DNA of 64,000 nt from an uncultured Maribacter sp. Lineage in GTDB: Bacteria > Bacteroidota > Bacteroidia > Flavobacteriales > Flavobacteriaceae. Shown piece after piece: positions 9,941-20,751 of the stretch. The stretch lies in NCBI GenBank assembly GCA_947498505.1, contig CANMKG010000004.1, positions 241,098 to 305,097 on the forward strand, read 5' to 3'. The notes under the pieces are model-generated. The model was not told the origin of the DNA. It saw only the letters and a list, made by a program, of their open reading frames with translations, and made no database searches. The translations under genes and the position numbers were made by a program. Within the stretch, counting starts at the first letter, position 1; the number at the start of each line of letters is the position of its first letter.

Positions 9941-9967
9941 ACTGAAAAGGTTTTTTGATAATAAAAA

Positions 9968-11152
9968 TTACTGCTTATTCTTTACAAGCACAGGTAAACG
10001 CAATAGAAAAACATATCTAATGCCTAAAGCAAGAACCACAAAGATAATCAAAGGAGAGAATATTTGAATTTTTAAAAGTGCTACAATTAGCATAAGAATA
10101 ATAAGCCCTAAAGCTATATAAAGATATTTTTTAATCCAATTAGGGCGTTGATTTTTAACTATATAAAATGCAGCTAACGCGTTTAAAGGAATAGCCCAAA
10201 GCAAATTTAAATTACCAGCGGTAGCAGTATGATCTGTTAAAAACCACAAGAAGAAAATTAATAGCCCTGCTAAACCGCTTACAAAGAATAGTCCAAAATC
10301 TAACCATTTACTTTGTTTTTTGGCAGTATAATCTTTGTAAGTAACCCATAAAACAATACTAAGTAATAGTATTAGCCAAAACAAGGGCGTTATTATAAAA
10401 ATACTGCTTTTGGATTCTTCTGGAACCAAAACAGGCTGATTTTCATCTATCACTAAAGGCTTTCCGTTTTTAGAGGTGTTCTGTAATTGATAATATACAT
10501 AAAGTGGTAAAAATTGATGTTCCCAATGGGTAGCGTCTTTATCTATTACAGAACCAAGGGCTAGGTCTATTCCAAAAGTAGACCAAGAATTTGTTTCTAA
10601 ATTTTGATGAATAAGTTCTCTAAAAGTAAAAGGTTCTTTAATATGGTTGTAGTTGTAAGTTAGTTTATCTCCCAAAACTTGTTTTAAAATTTCGGGTATT
10701 TTGGTAGCGCAATTCTCAAACAGAAAATCGTATTTGTAATCTTTATTTTCGGGTAAATGATTTTGAATTAAAAAATTAAGCAGTTGTTGCTTTTCGGTTT
10801 GCGATAGGTTTAAAACTTGTTCTTTTACCCAACGCCTTTCTATTCTATATCCTTGAACAAAGTTGCTATACCTATGCATAGCTAAAGAGTACAGTAGCTT
10901 TCCGCGTGTGAATTTGGTATAAAATCCAGGTGTATTAAAATCAAAATGACCGTAATTGTAGATAACGTCAATACCTAATGTGTTATCAAGAATACGTATT
11001 GCTGTATGTCCAAATTTAGAGTGCAATTCGTCAGCTGTTCCAATAGTTAAAATGCTAATTTTAGAGTCTGGAGAGAGTTCTACTTTTTTTTGTCCGTATG
11101 AAAGAGAACCAATTAAGAAGGAAAAAATTAAAATTAAATTTTTAAAACGCAT
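9968..11152 (-). CDS. DUF4105 / Lnb N-terminal periplasmic domain membrane protein
   Basis: Signal peptide (start placed at MRFKNLILIFSF), FGHTAIRI, FLFENCATKIPEIL, then C-terminal TM helices. Confidence 0.8.
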   Translation of the reverse strand: MRFKNLILIFSFLIGSLSYGQKKVELSPDSKISILTIGTADELHSKFGHTAIRILDNTLGIDVIYNYGHFDFNTPGFYTKFTRGKLLYSLAMHRYSNFVQGYRIERRWVKEQVLNLSQTEKQQLLNFLIQNHLPENKDYKYDFLFENCATKIPEILKQVLGDKLTYNYNHIKEPFTFRELIHQNLETNSWSTFGIDLALGSVIDKDATHWEHQFLPLYVYYQLQNTSKNGKPLVIDENQPVLVPEESKSSIFIITPLFWLILLLSIVLWVTYKDYTAKKQSKWLDFGLFFVSGLAGLLIFFLWFLTDHTATAGNLNLLWAIPLNALAAFYIVKNQRPNWIKKYLYIALGLIILMLIVALLKIQIFSPLIIFVVLALGIRYVFLLRLPVLVKNKQ

Positions 11153-11317
11153 TTTAAATAGCTTTTGCAGTTTTACAAATATCAGCATAAAAAAAATGTA
11201 TTTGTACTTTAAGATGTTTACTTCTTGTTAAAGTAATCAGACAAAATATACATAGTGTCTGGGTAAATAAGAAAATTAAATTTAAAATTTGTCTTACTTT
11301 TACGCAAAGTACTTGTC

Positions 11318-12061
11318 ATGAAAAAACACATTCCGAATCTTATAACCTTAATGAATTTGTTTTGCGGTTGTGTAGCTGTAATTTTCGCAGTTCTTAATCA
11401 ATTAGAACTCACTGCTTTTTTTGTTTTTTTAGGAGTTTTGTTTGATTTTTTTGATGGGTTTGCCGCAAGAATGTTAAAGGTGCAAAGTCCACTAGGTTTA
11501 CAGTTAGATTCCCTTGCCGATATGGTGACTAGTGGATTGGTTCCGGGGATTGTAATGTTTCAACTACTAGCAATGTCTATGTCAGGCGGATGGAATGTTG
11601 ATTTGTCATCTGAGGCAGCAGGCGACACTTTTTGGGTGGGATTAAAGGTGGCTCCGTTACCCTTTTTAGGCTTTTTAATTACACTTGCTTCTGGTTATAG
11701 GCTGGCTAAATTTAATATTGATGCCGAACAGCAGTCTTCATTTACAGGTTTGCCAACACCTGCAAACACCTTGTTAATTTTATCGTTACCATTAATATTA
11801 CTATACCATAATAACGATTTTTTGAACGGAATAATTCTTAATCAATGGTTTTTAATATCAGTTACTTTGTTGAGCGCCTTTGTATTGAATGCCAATATAA
11901 AATTATTTGCCTTAAAGTTTAAAAATTGGGGGTTTAAAGATAACGCTGTACGTTATATTTTTTTAATAGTGAGTTTGGTTTTGGTAATAACAATGAAATT
12001 TGTCGCTATTCCGGTAATTATTGTGTTTTACATTATTAGCTCTTTACTAAGTAAGCAATAA
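11318..12061 (+). CDS. pssA: CDP-diacylglycerol--serine O-phosphatidyltransferase
   Basis: MKKHIPNLITLMNLFCGC; CDP-alcohol phosphatidyltransferase motif DFFDGFAARML...LDSLADMVTSGLVP. Confidence 0.93.
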   Translation: MKKHIPNLITLMNLFCGCVAVIFAVLNQLELTAFFVFLGVLFDFFDGFAARMLKVQSPLGLQLDSLADMVTSGLVPGIVMFQLLAMSMSGGWNVDLSSEAAGDTFWVGLKVAPLPFLGFLITLASGYRLAKFNIDAEQQSSFTGLPTPANTLLILSLPLILLYHNNDFLNGIILNQWFLISVTLLSAFVLNANIKLFALKFKNWGFKDNAVRYIFLIVSLVLVITMKFVAIPVIIVFYIISSLLSKQ

Positions 12062-12069
12062 TTGTTGAC

Positions 12070-13056
12070 ATGCAACCTCAAAAAAGAAAACATCCAGAGG
12101 AAAAATCATCGTTACATCCCAGAAATAAGCATCGATTAAGATATAACTTTAAGGAGTTAATTAGAGTTGATTCTGATTTGAAGGCATTTGTTAAAGCAAA
12201 TAATTTTGGAGATCAATCTATAGATTTTTTCGACCCAAAAGCAGTAAAAGCCCTTAATAAAGGATTGTTAAGACTACACTATAATATAAATTATTGGGAT
12301 ATTCCTAATGGTTATCTATGTCCACCAATACCTGGACGAGCTGATTACATTCACAATATTGCGGATTTAGTATGTGATAATACAAAAGGTGAGATTCCGA
12401 AAAATATAAAGTGTTTGGATATTGGGGTTGGGGCTAATTGTGTTTATCCAATTATTGGTGTTGCATCATATGGATGGGCTTTTATTGGTGCTGACATTGA
12501 TGAAAAAGCGGTCGCTTCTGCTTTGAAAATTGTGGAAAGTAACCCCTTTTTAGAGAATAACGTAAGAATTAAACATCAAAGCAGTTCCAGAGATTTTTTT
12601 AAAAATGTTATTGATGCAGGAGAAAAGATAGATGTATCTATTTGTAACCCTCCTTTTCACGAATCCCTTGCCGATGCTCAAAAAGGCTCAAGACGTAAAT
12701 TGAAGAATTTAAAGGGAGAGAAATCTGTAACTCCAAAGTTAAATTTTGGAGGTCAAAGTAATGAGTTATGGTGCGATGGGGGAGAGGAACGGTTTGTGAA
12801 AAATATGATTTATCAAAGCAGAAATTATTCAAAACAATGTCTGTGGTTTTCCTCGTTAATCTCTAAAGAATCTAATGTTCGGAAAATGAAAAAAGTGCTA
12901 CAAAAAGTGGATGTCCTTGCTGTTAAGGTAATACCAATGGGGCAAGGAAATAAAAAAAGTAGAATTTTAGCCTGGTCTTTCCTTACGGATAAGGAACAAA
13001 AAAGCTGGAAGCAAAAACGGAATAACAATTCAAAAAGTTCAAGAGTAGCCCCTTAA
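12070..13056 (+). CDS. rlmF: 23S rRNA (adenine(1618)-N(6))-methyltransferase
   Basis: LHPRNKHRLRYNF, CLDIGVGANCVYPIIG, CNPPFHESLADAQKGSRRK. Confidence 0.94.
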   Translation: MQPQKRKHPEEKSSLHPRNKHRLRYNFKELIRVDSDLKAFVKANNFGDQSIDFFDPKAVKALNKGLLRLHYNINYWDIPNGYLCPPIPGRADYIHNIADLVCDNTKGEIPKNIKCLDIGVGANCVYPIIGVASYGWAFIGADIDEKAVASALKIVESNPFLENNVRIKHQSSSRDFFKNVIDAGEKIDVSICNPPFHESLADAQKGSRRKLKNLKGEKSVTPKLNFGGQSNELWCDGGEERFVKNMIYQSRNYSKQCLWFSSLISKESNVRKMKKVLQKVDVLAVKVIPMGQGNKKSRILAWSFLTDKEQKSWKQKRNNNSKSSRVAP

Positions 13057-13063
13057 AGTGTTT

Positions 13064-13804
13064 TTAAAAATCCAACTTCTTTTTACGAAGTTCAAAGTTT
13101 TGTCCCAAATATACTTTACGTACCATTTCATCAGCTGCTAAATCTTCTGGAATACCAGATTTTAAAATGCCCCCTTCAAACATTAAGTACGAACGTTCTG
13201 TAATGGCAAGCGTTTCTTGTACATTATGGTCAGTAATTAAAATTCCAATGTTTTTGTCTTTTAACTGGGCAACAATACGCTGAATGTCTTCAACTGCAAC
13301 AGGGTCTACACCTGCAAAGGGTTCATCAAGAAGAATAAATTTAGGGTCAGTTGCCAAGGCGCGAGCAATTTCAGTACGTCTACGCTCTCCTCCAGAAAGT
13401 AAATCTCCTCGGTTTTTACGAATATGCCCAAGTCCAAACTCTTCTATAAGCGATTCCATTTTCATGAGTTGTTCTTTTTTACTCAGTTTTGTAAGCTGAA
13501 GAACACTCAAAATGTTTTTTTCAATGGTAAGTTTTCTAAAAACTGAAGCTTCTTGAGCCAAGTATCCAATACCATTTTGGGCTCTCTTGTACATTGGAAA
13601 ATTGGTGATTTCCATATCATCTAGGTAGATATGCCCTCCATTTGGTTTCACCAACCCCACAATCATGTAGAACGATGTAGTTTTTCCAGCACCATTTGGT
13701 CCTAATAGTCCAACAATTTCTCCTTGATTAACTTCTAAAGAAATGCCTCGTACTACTTTTCGCCCTCTATAGGCTTTCATTATGTTATCTGCTCTTAGCT
13801 TCAT
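13064..13804 (-). CDS. lptB: LPS export ABC transporter ATP-binding protein
   Basis: [53 protein letters not shown]. Confidence 0.95.
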   Translation of the reverse strand: MKLRADNIMKAYRGRKVVRGISLEVNQGEIVGLLGPNGAGKTTSFYMIVGLVKPNGGHIYLDDMEITNFPMYKRAQNGIGYLAQEASVFRKLTIEKNILSVLQLTKLSKKEQLMKMESLIEEFGLGHIRKNRGDLLSGGERRRTEIARALATDPKFILLDEPFAGVDPVAVEDIQRIVAQLKDKNIGILITDHNVQETLAITERSYLMFEGGILKSGIPEDLAADEMVRKVYLGQNFELRKKKLDF

Positions 13805-13855
13805 GTTTTCAAATCTAAACCTAATTGGTTTTTAACGAAAGTAATTATATTAATT

Positions 13856-14206
13856 TTAACCTTCTTGTTGTTCTAGCTCCTCCCAATACTCGTACGCTCT
13901 TCGTAAATGTGGAACCACAATTGTGCCTCCAACCAAGGTAGCAATACTTAAGGTTTCCATAACTTCTTCTTTGGAAGCACCTTCGTTGTAAGAACTCTCC
14001 AGGTGGTATTTTACGCAATCATCACATCGCAATACAGCTGAAGCAACAAGGCCTAATAATTCTTTAGTTTTTACATCTAAAGCACCTTTAGCGTAGGCAT
14101 TCGTATCTAAATTAAATATGCGCTTAATAATTTTGTTATTGTCTGCTAACAATTTATCGTTCATTTTGGAACGATAAGCATTAAATTCTTCAATTTGATT
14201 TGGCAT
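13856..14206 (-). CDS. carboxymuconolactone decarboxylase family (AhpD-like) protein
   Basis: LLGLVASAVLRCDDCVKYHLESSYNEGASKEEVMETL. Confidence 0.88.
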   Translation of the reverse strand: MPNQIEEFNAYRSKMNDKLLADNNKIIKRIFNLDTNAYAKGALDVKTKELLGLVASAVLRCDDCVKYHLESSYNEGASKEEVMETLSIATLVGGTIVVPHLRRAYEYWEELEQQEG

Positions 14207-15032
14207 TCTTTTTCAATTTTTTAGCTTCTTTGCGTAGTACGTAGCCCGAAATGTATATACTTACCTGATAAAGGATTAAAATTGGAACCGCAACAACAAT
14301 CTGACTCGCAACATCTGGTGGTGTAATTACAGCAGATAGAATTAATACTATTACGAGTGATATTTTTCGATATTTTTTTAGAATTTCAGGAGTTACTAAA
14401 CCAATTTTAGTTAAAAAGAAAATAATGATTGGTAGTTCAAATATAAGTCCACAAGCTATGACCGAAGCTCGAACGGTTGAAATATAGGAAGCTAAATCAA
14501 TATCATTAAAAACCTCTGCACTTACAGAATATCTGCCTAAGAAATTTAAAGAAAGCGGTGTAACAACATAGTAACCAAACAGCACCCCTAAAAAGAATAA
14601 AATTGAAGCTATAAAAATAAAGCCTTTAGAATTTCTACGTTCCTTTTCATAAAGACCTGGACTTATAAACTTCCAAATCTCATATAATATATATGGGAAA
14701 CCAATAATGAAACCAGCCCAAATAGAGGTCCAAATGTGAGCGGAAAATTGGCCTGCCATTACTCTACTTTGTATTCTAAACATGGGTTCATCACTACAAA
14801 AAGCTTCACTAAAACCTAACATTTTAGAGAGTTTGCAGAAAATATCGTAGGTAGGAAAATCTGGTTTTTTAGGACCAAAAATAACAGTGTCAAAAATAAA
14901 ATCGGGAATACAAAATGCAATACTTCCTATTATTACTACCGCTAAAGTAGCTCGTATTAAATGCCAGCGTAATTCTTCTAAATGGTCTAAAAAAGACATT
15001 TCATTTGGCTCAACAGTATTCTTTTTACCCAT
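14190..15032 (-). CDS. tatC: Sec-independent protein translocase TatC
   Basis: MSFLDHLEELRWHLIRA; six TM helices; overlaps the downstream gene by 17 nt. Confidence 0.95.
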   Translation of the reverse strand: MGKKNTVEPNEMSFLDHLEELRWHLIRATLAVVIIGSIAFCIPDFIFDTVIFGPKKPDFPTYDIFCKLSKMLGFSEAFCSDEPMFRIQSRVMAGQFSAHIWTSIWAGFIIGFPYILYEIWKFISPGLYEKERRNSKGFIFIASILFFLGVLFGYYVVTPLSLNFLGRYSVSAEVFNDIDLASYISTVRASVIACGLIFELPIIIFFLTKIGLVTPEILKKYRKISLVIVLILSAVITPPDVASQIVVAVPILILYQVSIYISGYVLRKEAKKLKKNAKSN

Positions 15033-15997
15033 TATAATATTCCTTCATTAATTAGGTTGTGTAAATGTACAACCCCAACATATTTGTTTTCTTCAACTGC
15101 AAGTAATTGCGAAATCCCCTTAGTTTGCATCGCTTCCAAAGCTTTAATAGCTAAGACATTAGTTTCAATAGTTTGCGGATTTTTCGTCATAATATCTTTT
15201 GCAGTTAAACCATTGATATTATCATATTTGTTAAGCATTCTACGAATATCACCATCGGTAACTATACCTACGATTTTATTGTCTTTAATTACAGCAGTAA
15301 CTCCAAGCATTTTTTCTGAGATTTCTACTATTACCTCTCTAACATCTGAATCTTCATTAACTTGAGGTTTTTCGTTGTTCTCTACAATATTGGAAACCCT
15401 TAAATATAATTTTTTACCTAAAGCACCACCTGGGTGATATTTTGCAAAGTCTGCACTGCTAAAACCTCTGAGCTCTAAAAGAGATATTGCTAGAGCATCT
15501 CCCATTACTAATTGTGCGGTTGTGCTTGTTGTTGGCGCTAAATTATTAGGGCAAGCTTCTTTGTTTACAAAGGTGTTAAGCACATAAGTGGCTTGCTTGC
15601 CTAAAAAAGAATCAGGATTTCCTGTAATGCCAATTAGGTTGTTTTTGCCTCTTTTGATAAGAGGAACCAAGACTTTAATTTCTGGAGTATTTCCACTTTT
15701 AGATAGACATATTACAACATCATCTTTTTGGATGGTTCCTAAGTCTCCATGAATAGCGTCTGCTGCATGCATAAAAATTGCAGGAGTACCGGTAGAATTA
15801 AGCGTAGCTACAATTTTGGTAGCTATTATTGCGCTTTTTCCAATACCTGTAACTACAACTCTACCTTCTGATTTTAGAATGCAATTAACCGCGTCACAAA
15901 AATTGTCATCTAGTAAAGAAATCAAGTTATTAATAGACTCACCTTGTAACTCAATTGTTTTTTTTGCTAATGCTAATATTGTTTTAGTGTTGCTCAA
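15032..15997 (-). CDS. kdsD: KpsF/GutQ-family arabinose-5-phosphate isomerase (SIS + CBS domains)
   Basis: VVVTGIGKSAIIATKIVATLNSTGTPA, SxSGxTxE-like SKSGNTPEI, two CBS domains (GIVTDGDIRRML). Confidence 0.9.
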   Translation of the reverse strand: MSNTKTILALAKKTIELQGESINNLISLLDDNFCDAVNCILKSEGRVVVTGIGKSAIIATKIVATLNSTGTPAIFMHAADAIHGDLGTIQKDDVVICLSKSGNTPEIKVLVPLIKRGKNNLIGITGNPDSFLGKQATYVLNTFVNKEACPNNLAPTTSTTAQLVMGDALAISLLELRGFSSADFAKYHPGGALGKKLYLRVSNIVENNEKPQVNEDSDVREVIVEISEKMLGVTAVIKDNKIVGIVTDGDIRRMLNKYDNINGLTAKDIMTKNPQTIETNVLAIKALEAMQTKGISQLLAVEENKYVGVVHLHNLINEGIL

Positions 15998-16190
15998 TGT
16001 ATTATTTGAATTATAGGTTGAAAACCTAAAAGAATGTATTATATTTAAGTTGACAAAATTACGTAATCTTAATTTTATAAGATATTTATAGGTTAAGAAA
16101 TTGATTTGTTGTTTTAATAAATCAAAAAGTTAGGTTTTATGCGTATTTTTATACGTCTATTTAACCATTAACATTAAATATTATTAAAGT

Positions 16191-18383
16191 TTGAGTGATA
16201 TTGATTTGCACGGGTCTTTGAAAAAATATTTTGGGTTTTCCCAATTCAAAGGTCTTCAAGAAGAGGTAATTGCAAACATTTTAAAAGGAAATAACACCTT
16301 TGTTATTATGCCAACGGGTGGCGGAAAGTCGCTCTGTTACCAATTACCAGCTCTAATGCAAGAAGGAACAGCAATTATTGTTTCTCCACTAATTGCCTTA
16401 ATGAAGAATCAAGTTGATGCTATTAGAGGAGTGTCTTCAGAGTATGGCATTGCTCACGTTTTAAATTCGTCGTTAAACAAAACGGAGGTAAAACGTGTAA
16501 AAGAAGATATCGTTAATGGAGTTACAAAATTGTTATACGTTGCCCCAGAATCTTTAACAAAGGATGAATACGTAGATTTTTTAAAATCGGTTAAATTATC
16601 TTTTGTTGCTGTTGATGAAGCACACTGTATTTCGGAATGGGGGCATGATTTTAGACCGGAGTACCGAAATCTAAAAACTATTGTGGAGCGGTTAGGGGAT
16701 AATATTCCAATGATTGGTCTTACTGCAACGGCAACTCCAAAGGTTCAAGAAGATATTATTAAAAATTTAGGTATAACTGGTGCTAAGGTGTTTAAAGCAT
16801 CTTTTAATAGACCCAATTTATTTTATGAAGTACGAACAAAAACAGCAAACGTTGATGCTGATATTATTCGTTTCATAAAGCAAAACCAGAATAAATCGGG
16901 TGTTATATATTGTCTGAGTAGAAAAAAGGTTGAAGAGTTAGCTCAAGTTTTACAGGTAAACGGAATTAGTGCTGTACCCTATCACGCTGGTTTTGATGCT
17001 AAAACGCGAGCAAAATATCAAGATATGTTCTTGATGGAAGATGTTGATGTTGTGGTGGCAACTATTGCTTTTGGTATGGGAATAGATAAGCCAGACGTTC
17101 GTTTTGTGATACATTACGATATTCCTAAAAGTATAGAAAGTTATTACCAAGAGACAGGAAGAGCAGGAAGAGATGGAGGTGAAGGTCATTGTCTTGCTTT
17201 TTACTCCTATAAAGACATTGAAAAGCTTGAAAAGTTTATGTCTGGTAAGCCTGTTGCTGAACAAGAAATAGGTAATGCATTACTTCAAGAAGTGGTAGCT
17301 TATGCGGAAACATCAATGTCACGAAGAAAATTTATGCTTCATTATTTTGGAGAGAGTTTTGATGAGGTGAATGGTGAAGGGGCCGATATGGATGATAATA
17401 CCCGAAACCCTAAACCTAAACAAGAGGCTAAAGACGATTTGGTGAAACTTATTACGGTGGTTAAAGGCACCGTAGAGAAGTTTAAATCAAAAGAAATTGT
17501 AAAAGCCCTAACAGGTACTACAAATGCACTAATTACCTCGCATAAAACAAACGAAAAACCATTTTTTGGTATAGGTTCCAACCAAAAAGAGGGGCATTGG
17601 ATGGCTTTAATTCGACAATCTCTTGTTGCTGGATATCTTAAAAAGGAAATTGAGCAATACGGTATTTTAAAGTTGACTAAAAAAGGAGAGGCTTATTTGA
17701 AGAATCCCACATCTTTTATGATGACCAAGGATCACGAATATAGCCAAGCTCATAGTGATGCTATTGTAGGGGCAGCTAAAGCAGGAAGAGCAGCAGATGA
17801 AAAACTTTTAAAACAACTTAAAGATTTAAGAAAAAAACAAGCAGATAAATTAGAAGTGCCGCCGTTTGTAGTTTTTCAGGACCCATCTTTAGAAGATATG
17901 GCATTAAAGTATCCCATTACAATGGATGAAATGCTTAATATTCATGGAGTGGGGGAAGGTAAAGCAAAAAAATATGGAAAACCTTTTATAACGTTTATTG
18001 CCTCCTATGTTGAGGAAAATGATATTTTACGACCAGATGATTTGGTAGTAAAAAGTACTGGAGCAAACTCTGGTCTTAAGTTATATATTATTCAAAATGT
18101 AGATAGAAAATTAGCTTTAAGTGATATTGCTTCGGCAAAAGGTTTGGAAACACCAGAACTTATAAAAGCTATGGAGCAAATAGTATTTAGTGGTACTAAA
18201 CTAAATATTGGCTACTGGATAGATGAGGTTTTGGATGAGGATCAGCAGGAAGAGTTACATGACTATTTCTTAGAAGCAGATACGGATAGTATTGAAGCCG
18301 CAATGGAAGAATTTGATGGTGATTACGAAGATGAGGAATTACGGTTGTATCGCCTTAAATTTATGAGTGAAGTTGCACATTAA
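16191..18383 (+). CDS. recQ: ATP-dependent DNA helicase RecQ
   Basis: MPTGGGKSLCYQLPA, DEAHCISEWGHDFRPEY, QETGRAGRDG, HRDC-like region; TTG start. Confidence 0.95.
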   Translation: MSDIDLHGSLKKYFGFSQFKGLQEEVIANILKGNNTFVIMPTGGGKSLCYQLPALMQEGTAIIVSPLIALMKNQVDAIRGVSSEYGIAHVLNSSLNKTEVKRVKEDIVNGVTKLLYVAPESLTKDEYVDFLKSVKLSFVAVDEAHCISEWGHDFRPEYRNLKTIVERLGDNIPMIGLTATATPKVQEDIIKNLGITGAKVFKASFNRPNLFYEVRTKTANVDADIIRFIKQNQNKSGVIYCLSRKKVEELAQVLQVNGISAVPYHAGFDAKTRAKYQDMFLMEDVDVVVATIAFGMGIDKPDVRFVIHYDIPKSIESYYQETGRAGRDGGEGHCLAFYSYKDIEKLEKFMSGKPVAEQEIGNALLQEVVAYAETSMSRRKFMLHYFGESFDEVNGEGADMDDNTRNPKPKQEAKDDLVKLITVVKGTVEKFKSKEIVKALTGTTNALITSHKTNEKPFFGIGSNQKEGHWMALIRQSLVAGYLKKEIEQYGILKLTKKGEAYLKNPTSFMMTKDHEYSQAHSDAIVGAAKAGRAADEKLLKQLKDLRKKQADKLEVPPFVVFQDPSLEDMALKYPITMDEMLNIHGVGEGKAKKYGKPFITFIASYVEENDILRPDDLVVKSTGANSGLKLYIIQNVDRKLALSDIASAKGLETPELIKAMEQIVFSGTKLNIGYWIDEVLDEDQQEELHDYFLEADTDSIEAAMEEFDGDYEDEELRLYRLKFMSEVAH

Positions 18384-18396
18384 TAGTATTTACAGA

Positions 18397-18438
18397 TAAA
18401 AAAAGGGATTTAAACAACTTGTTTAAATCCCTTTTTTT
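18397..18438. terminator. intrinsic terminator (bidirectional)
   Basis: AAAAAAAGGGATTTAAACA-ACT-TGTTTAAATCCCTTTTTTT. Confidence 0.85.
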
Positions 18439-18510
18439 ACGGTTATGTCGAATAATTTATATAATAAAATTCCCTAAAAATATATATTGTTAAGTCTATA
18501 ATATTGGCTT

Positions 18511-19818
18511 TTATGGGTTGGCAGCTTTACTTTTAGACTTTGTACGTTTTAATTGTCGTTGAATTTTTTTAATGGCAGATTCAATCGATTTTTCAGGTTC
18601 TATAATGTTGTATTCTCCCCAAAAATCAGGGTCTGAAAAACCAATTGCTTCATCACTTAATATAATTGTAGATTTTATCCTTTCCTTAGCTTTTGGAAGG
18701 TTGTTTTCAATATTTTTTTCCCAATCAGTAACAGCCATCTCACATGTCATGCTATAAACAGAATTGAATAACCTTTTATCCCAGTTTACCTTAAAGGTTA
18801 ACAAAACATTACTGTAACCATAATACCATTTTCCGCCTTTTTCTCTATAATCTACTCTATAGGCAACTTCGGTAGGCCAAACTTTAGCATTACTAGGCTT
18901 TCTTCGAACAAATAGTCTTGACGCCAATTCGCTATTGGTAATATTTAAAGAATAAATTGCACTTGTTAGTACCTTGTTTTTGGCATCTATATATAACTCT
19001 CCTTTATATAATTGATCAGCAATACCAGGGTATTGTTTAAAGTTGATAATGTAAACAGATTTGTTGTTAACAATAGTAGAGCCACTATATGTAAACATAT
19101 ATTTACCCAACATTTCTTCGGAAAATATAAACTCAGGGTACTTCATAACATCTATGTATAAAGCATTAAATGGACCACCCTGTAGTTTTAATGCTACAGT
19201 ATCTAACTTACTGTAGTCCGTACTTTTTCTAGCTTTGTATAATTGCACGGCGTCTTTTCTATAAGAGGTATACGGTGATTTGTATATGTTAACAACTGCT
19301 TCAGAAAGGGATACGTTTTTTTTTCTTTTTTTGATAGTTTCTCTATAAAATGCAGTCATTAAGGTGGGGTCGTCAAAATAATTATCAGCACGTAGTTTTA
19401 GTGCTTGTTTAACTAAATCTTTGGCATCTTTCGGAATACTAATATTTACTTCTGATAACACTGTAACAGAGACCTCCATAAATATTTTTGAGTTTTTACC
19501 CTTGAACTCCTTTAAAGGTATTGTTCTAGGTTTGTACCCAAGGAAAGAGACATCAACAATAGCGTCAGCAATGTTTTTTGGAACTTTTAAAGCAAATTCA
19601 CCTTCCGAATTGGTAACCGTACTAATATTTGTGCCTTTTACAGTAAGTGTGGCGAAAACTAAAGGTTTTTTAGAGTCCTTATCAAGAACATCTCCTTTAT
19701 ATTCGTTGTAAGCAATTTGTTCGTCTTGTTGAGCGTATGTAGAAACCCCAACAAATAGCAATAAAAATATAGCAAGAACCAGCGATTTTTTTTGATGGAA
19801 TATAATGTTTGGTGTCAT
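18511..19818 (-). CDS. carboxypeptidase-like regulatory domain-containing secreted protein
   Basis: Signal peptide; GDVLDKDSKKPLVFATLTVKGTNISTVTNSEGEFALKVP beta-sandwich domain. Confidence 0.8.
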   Translation of the reverse strand: MTPNIIFHQKKSLVLAIFLLLFVGVSTYAQQDEQIAYNEYKGDVLDKDSKKPLVFATLTVKGTNISTVTNSEGEFALKVPKNIADAIVDVSFLGYKPRTIPLKEFKGKNSKIFMEVSVTVLSEVNISIPKDAKDLVKQALKLRADNYFDDPTLMTAFYRETIKKRKKNVSLSEAVVNIYKSPYTSYRKDAVQLYKARKSTDYSKLDTVALKLQGGPFNALYIDVMKYPEFIFSEEMLGKYMFTYSGSTIVNNKSVYIINFKQYPGIADQLYKGELYIDAKNKVLTSAIYSLNITNSELASRLFVRRKPSNAKVWPTEVAYRVDYREKGGKWYYGYSNVLLTFKVNWDKRLFNSVYSMTCEMAVTDWEKNIENNLPKAKERIKSTIILSDEAIGFSDPDFWGEYNIIEPEKSIESAIKKIQRQLKRTKSKSKAANP

Positions 19819-19926
19819 AACTTTTTGTGTTATAATTAAAATTAAATGTTGTAAAATTCTGCGTGTAACTAAGTTAGTGATTTTAAGGCAGATAATAGTT
19901 GTAATTTTCTTGTTTTTCAGAGAGGC

Positions 19927-20658
19927 TTAATCATGGGTTTTGGATGAATCATATACCAAACGCTTAATTTCATTAAGTTCATCGGAGGTGATGTCTCGCC
20001 ATTTGCCAATAGGAACATCTAATTTGATGTTCATAATACGCGTGCGTTTCAACTTTTTTACATCGTACCCTAAATACTCGCACATACGCCTAATTTGTCT
20101 GTTAAGTCCTTGAGTTAAGATAATTTTAAATTGATACTTGCTAATTTCTTCTACCACACATTTTCTAGTAACGGTGTTTAATATGGGGATGCCATTGCTC
20201 ATTTTAGTAATAAATGTTGACGTTATAGGTTTATCAACGGTAACTATGTATTCTTTTTCATGATGGTTTCGAGCTCTTAGTATTTTGTTTACAATATCAC
20301 CATCGTTGGTTAAAAAAATAAGACCCTCACTAGGTTTGTCTAACCGTCCAATTGGGAAAATTCTTTTAGGGTAATTAATAAAATCAATAATATTATCCTT
20401 TTCAACTCTAGTATCTGTAGTACAAACAATACCTATTGGCTTGTTAAAAGCTAGGTAAACAGGCTGTTCTTTAGGTTCGGTAATAAGTTCCCCGTCCACT
20501 TTAACAATATCACCAACTGCTACTTTGGTTCCCATTTCAGGGACCTTTCCGTTAATAGTAATTCTGCCTTGGTCTAATAGTTTATCAGCTGCTCTGCGCG
20601 AACAATAACCAACTTCACTGAGGTATTTATTAATTCGAGTTGTTTTGGGCTTATTCAT
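19927..20658 (-). CDS. rluF: RluF-like 23S rRNA pseudouridine synthase
   Basis: S4 domain [26 protein letters not shown]; catalytic [44 protein letters not shown]. Confidence 0.92.
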   Translation of the reverse strand: MNKPKTTRINKYLSEVGYCSRRAADKLLDQGRITINGKVPEMGTKVAVGDIVKVDGELITEPKEQPVYLAFNKPIGIVCTTDTRVEKDNIIDFINYPKRIFPIGRLDKPSEGLIFLTNDGDIVNKILRARNHHEKEYIVTVDKPITSTFITKMSNGIPILNTVTRKCVVEEISKYQFKIILTQGLNRQIRRMCEYLGYDVKKLKRTRIMNIKLDVPIGKWRDITSDELNEIKRLVYDSSKTHD

Positions 20659-20751
20659 TGGGATACAAATTTAGCCTTTTACATTTCTTTTCACAAGGAG
20701 TCTACTTTTTAGAGAGATTAATTTTTAACTAAACTAAGGTTAATTTCTTTC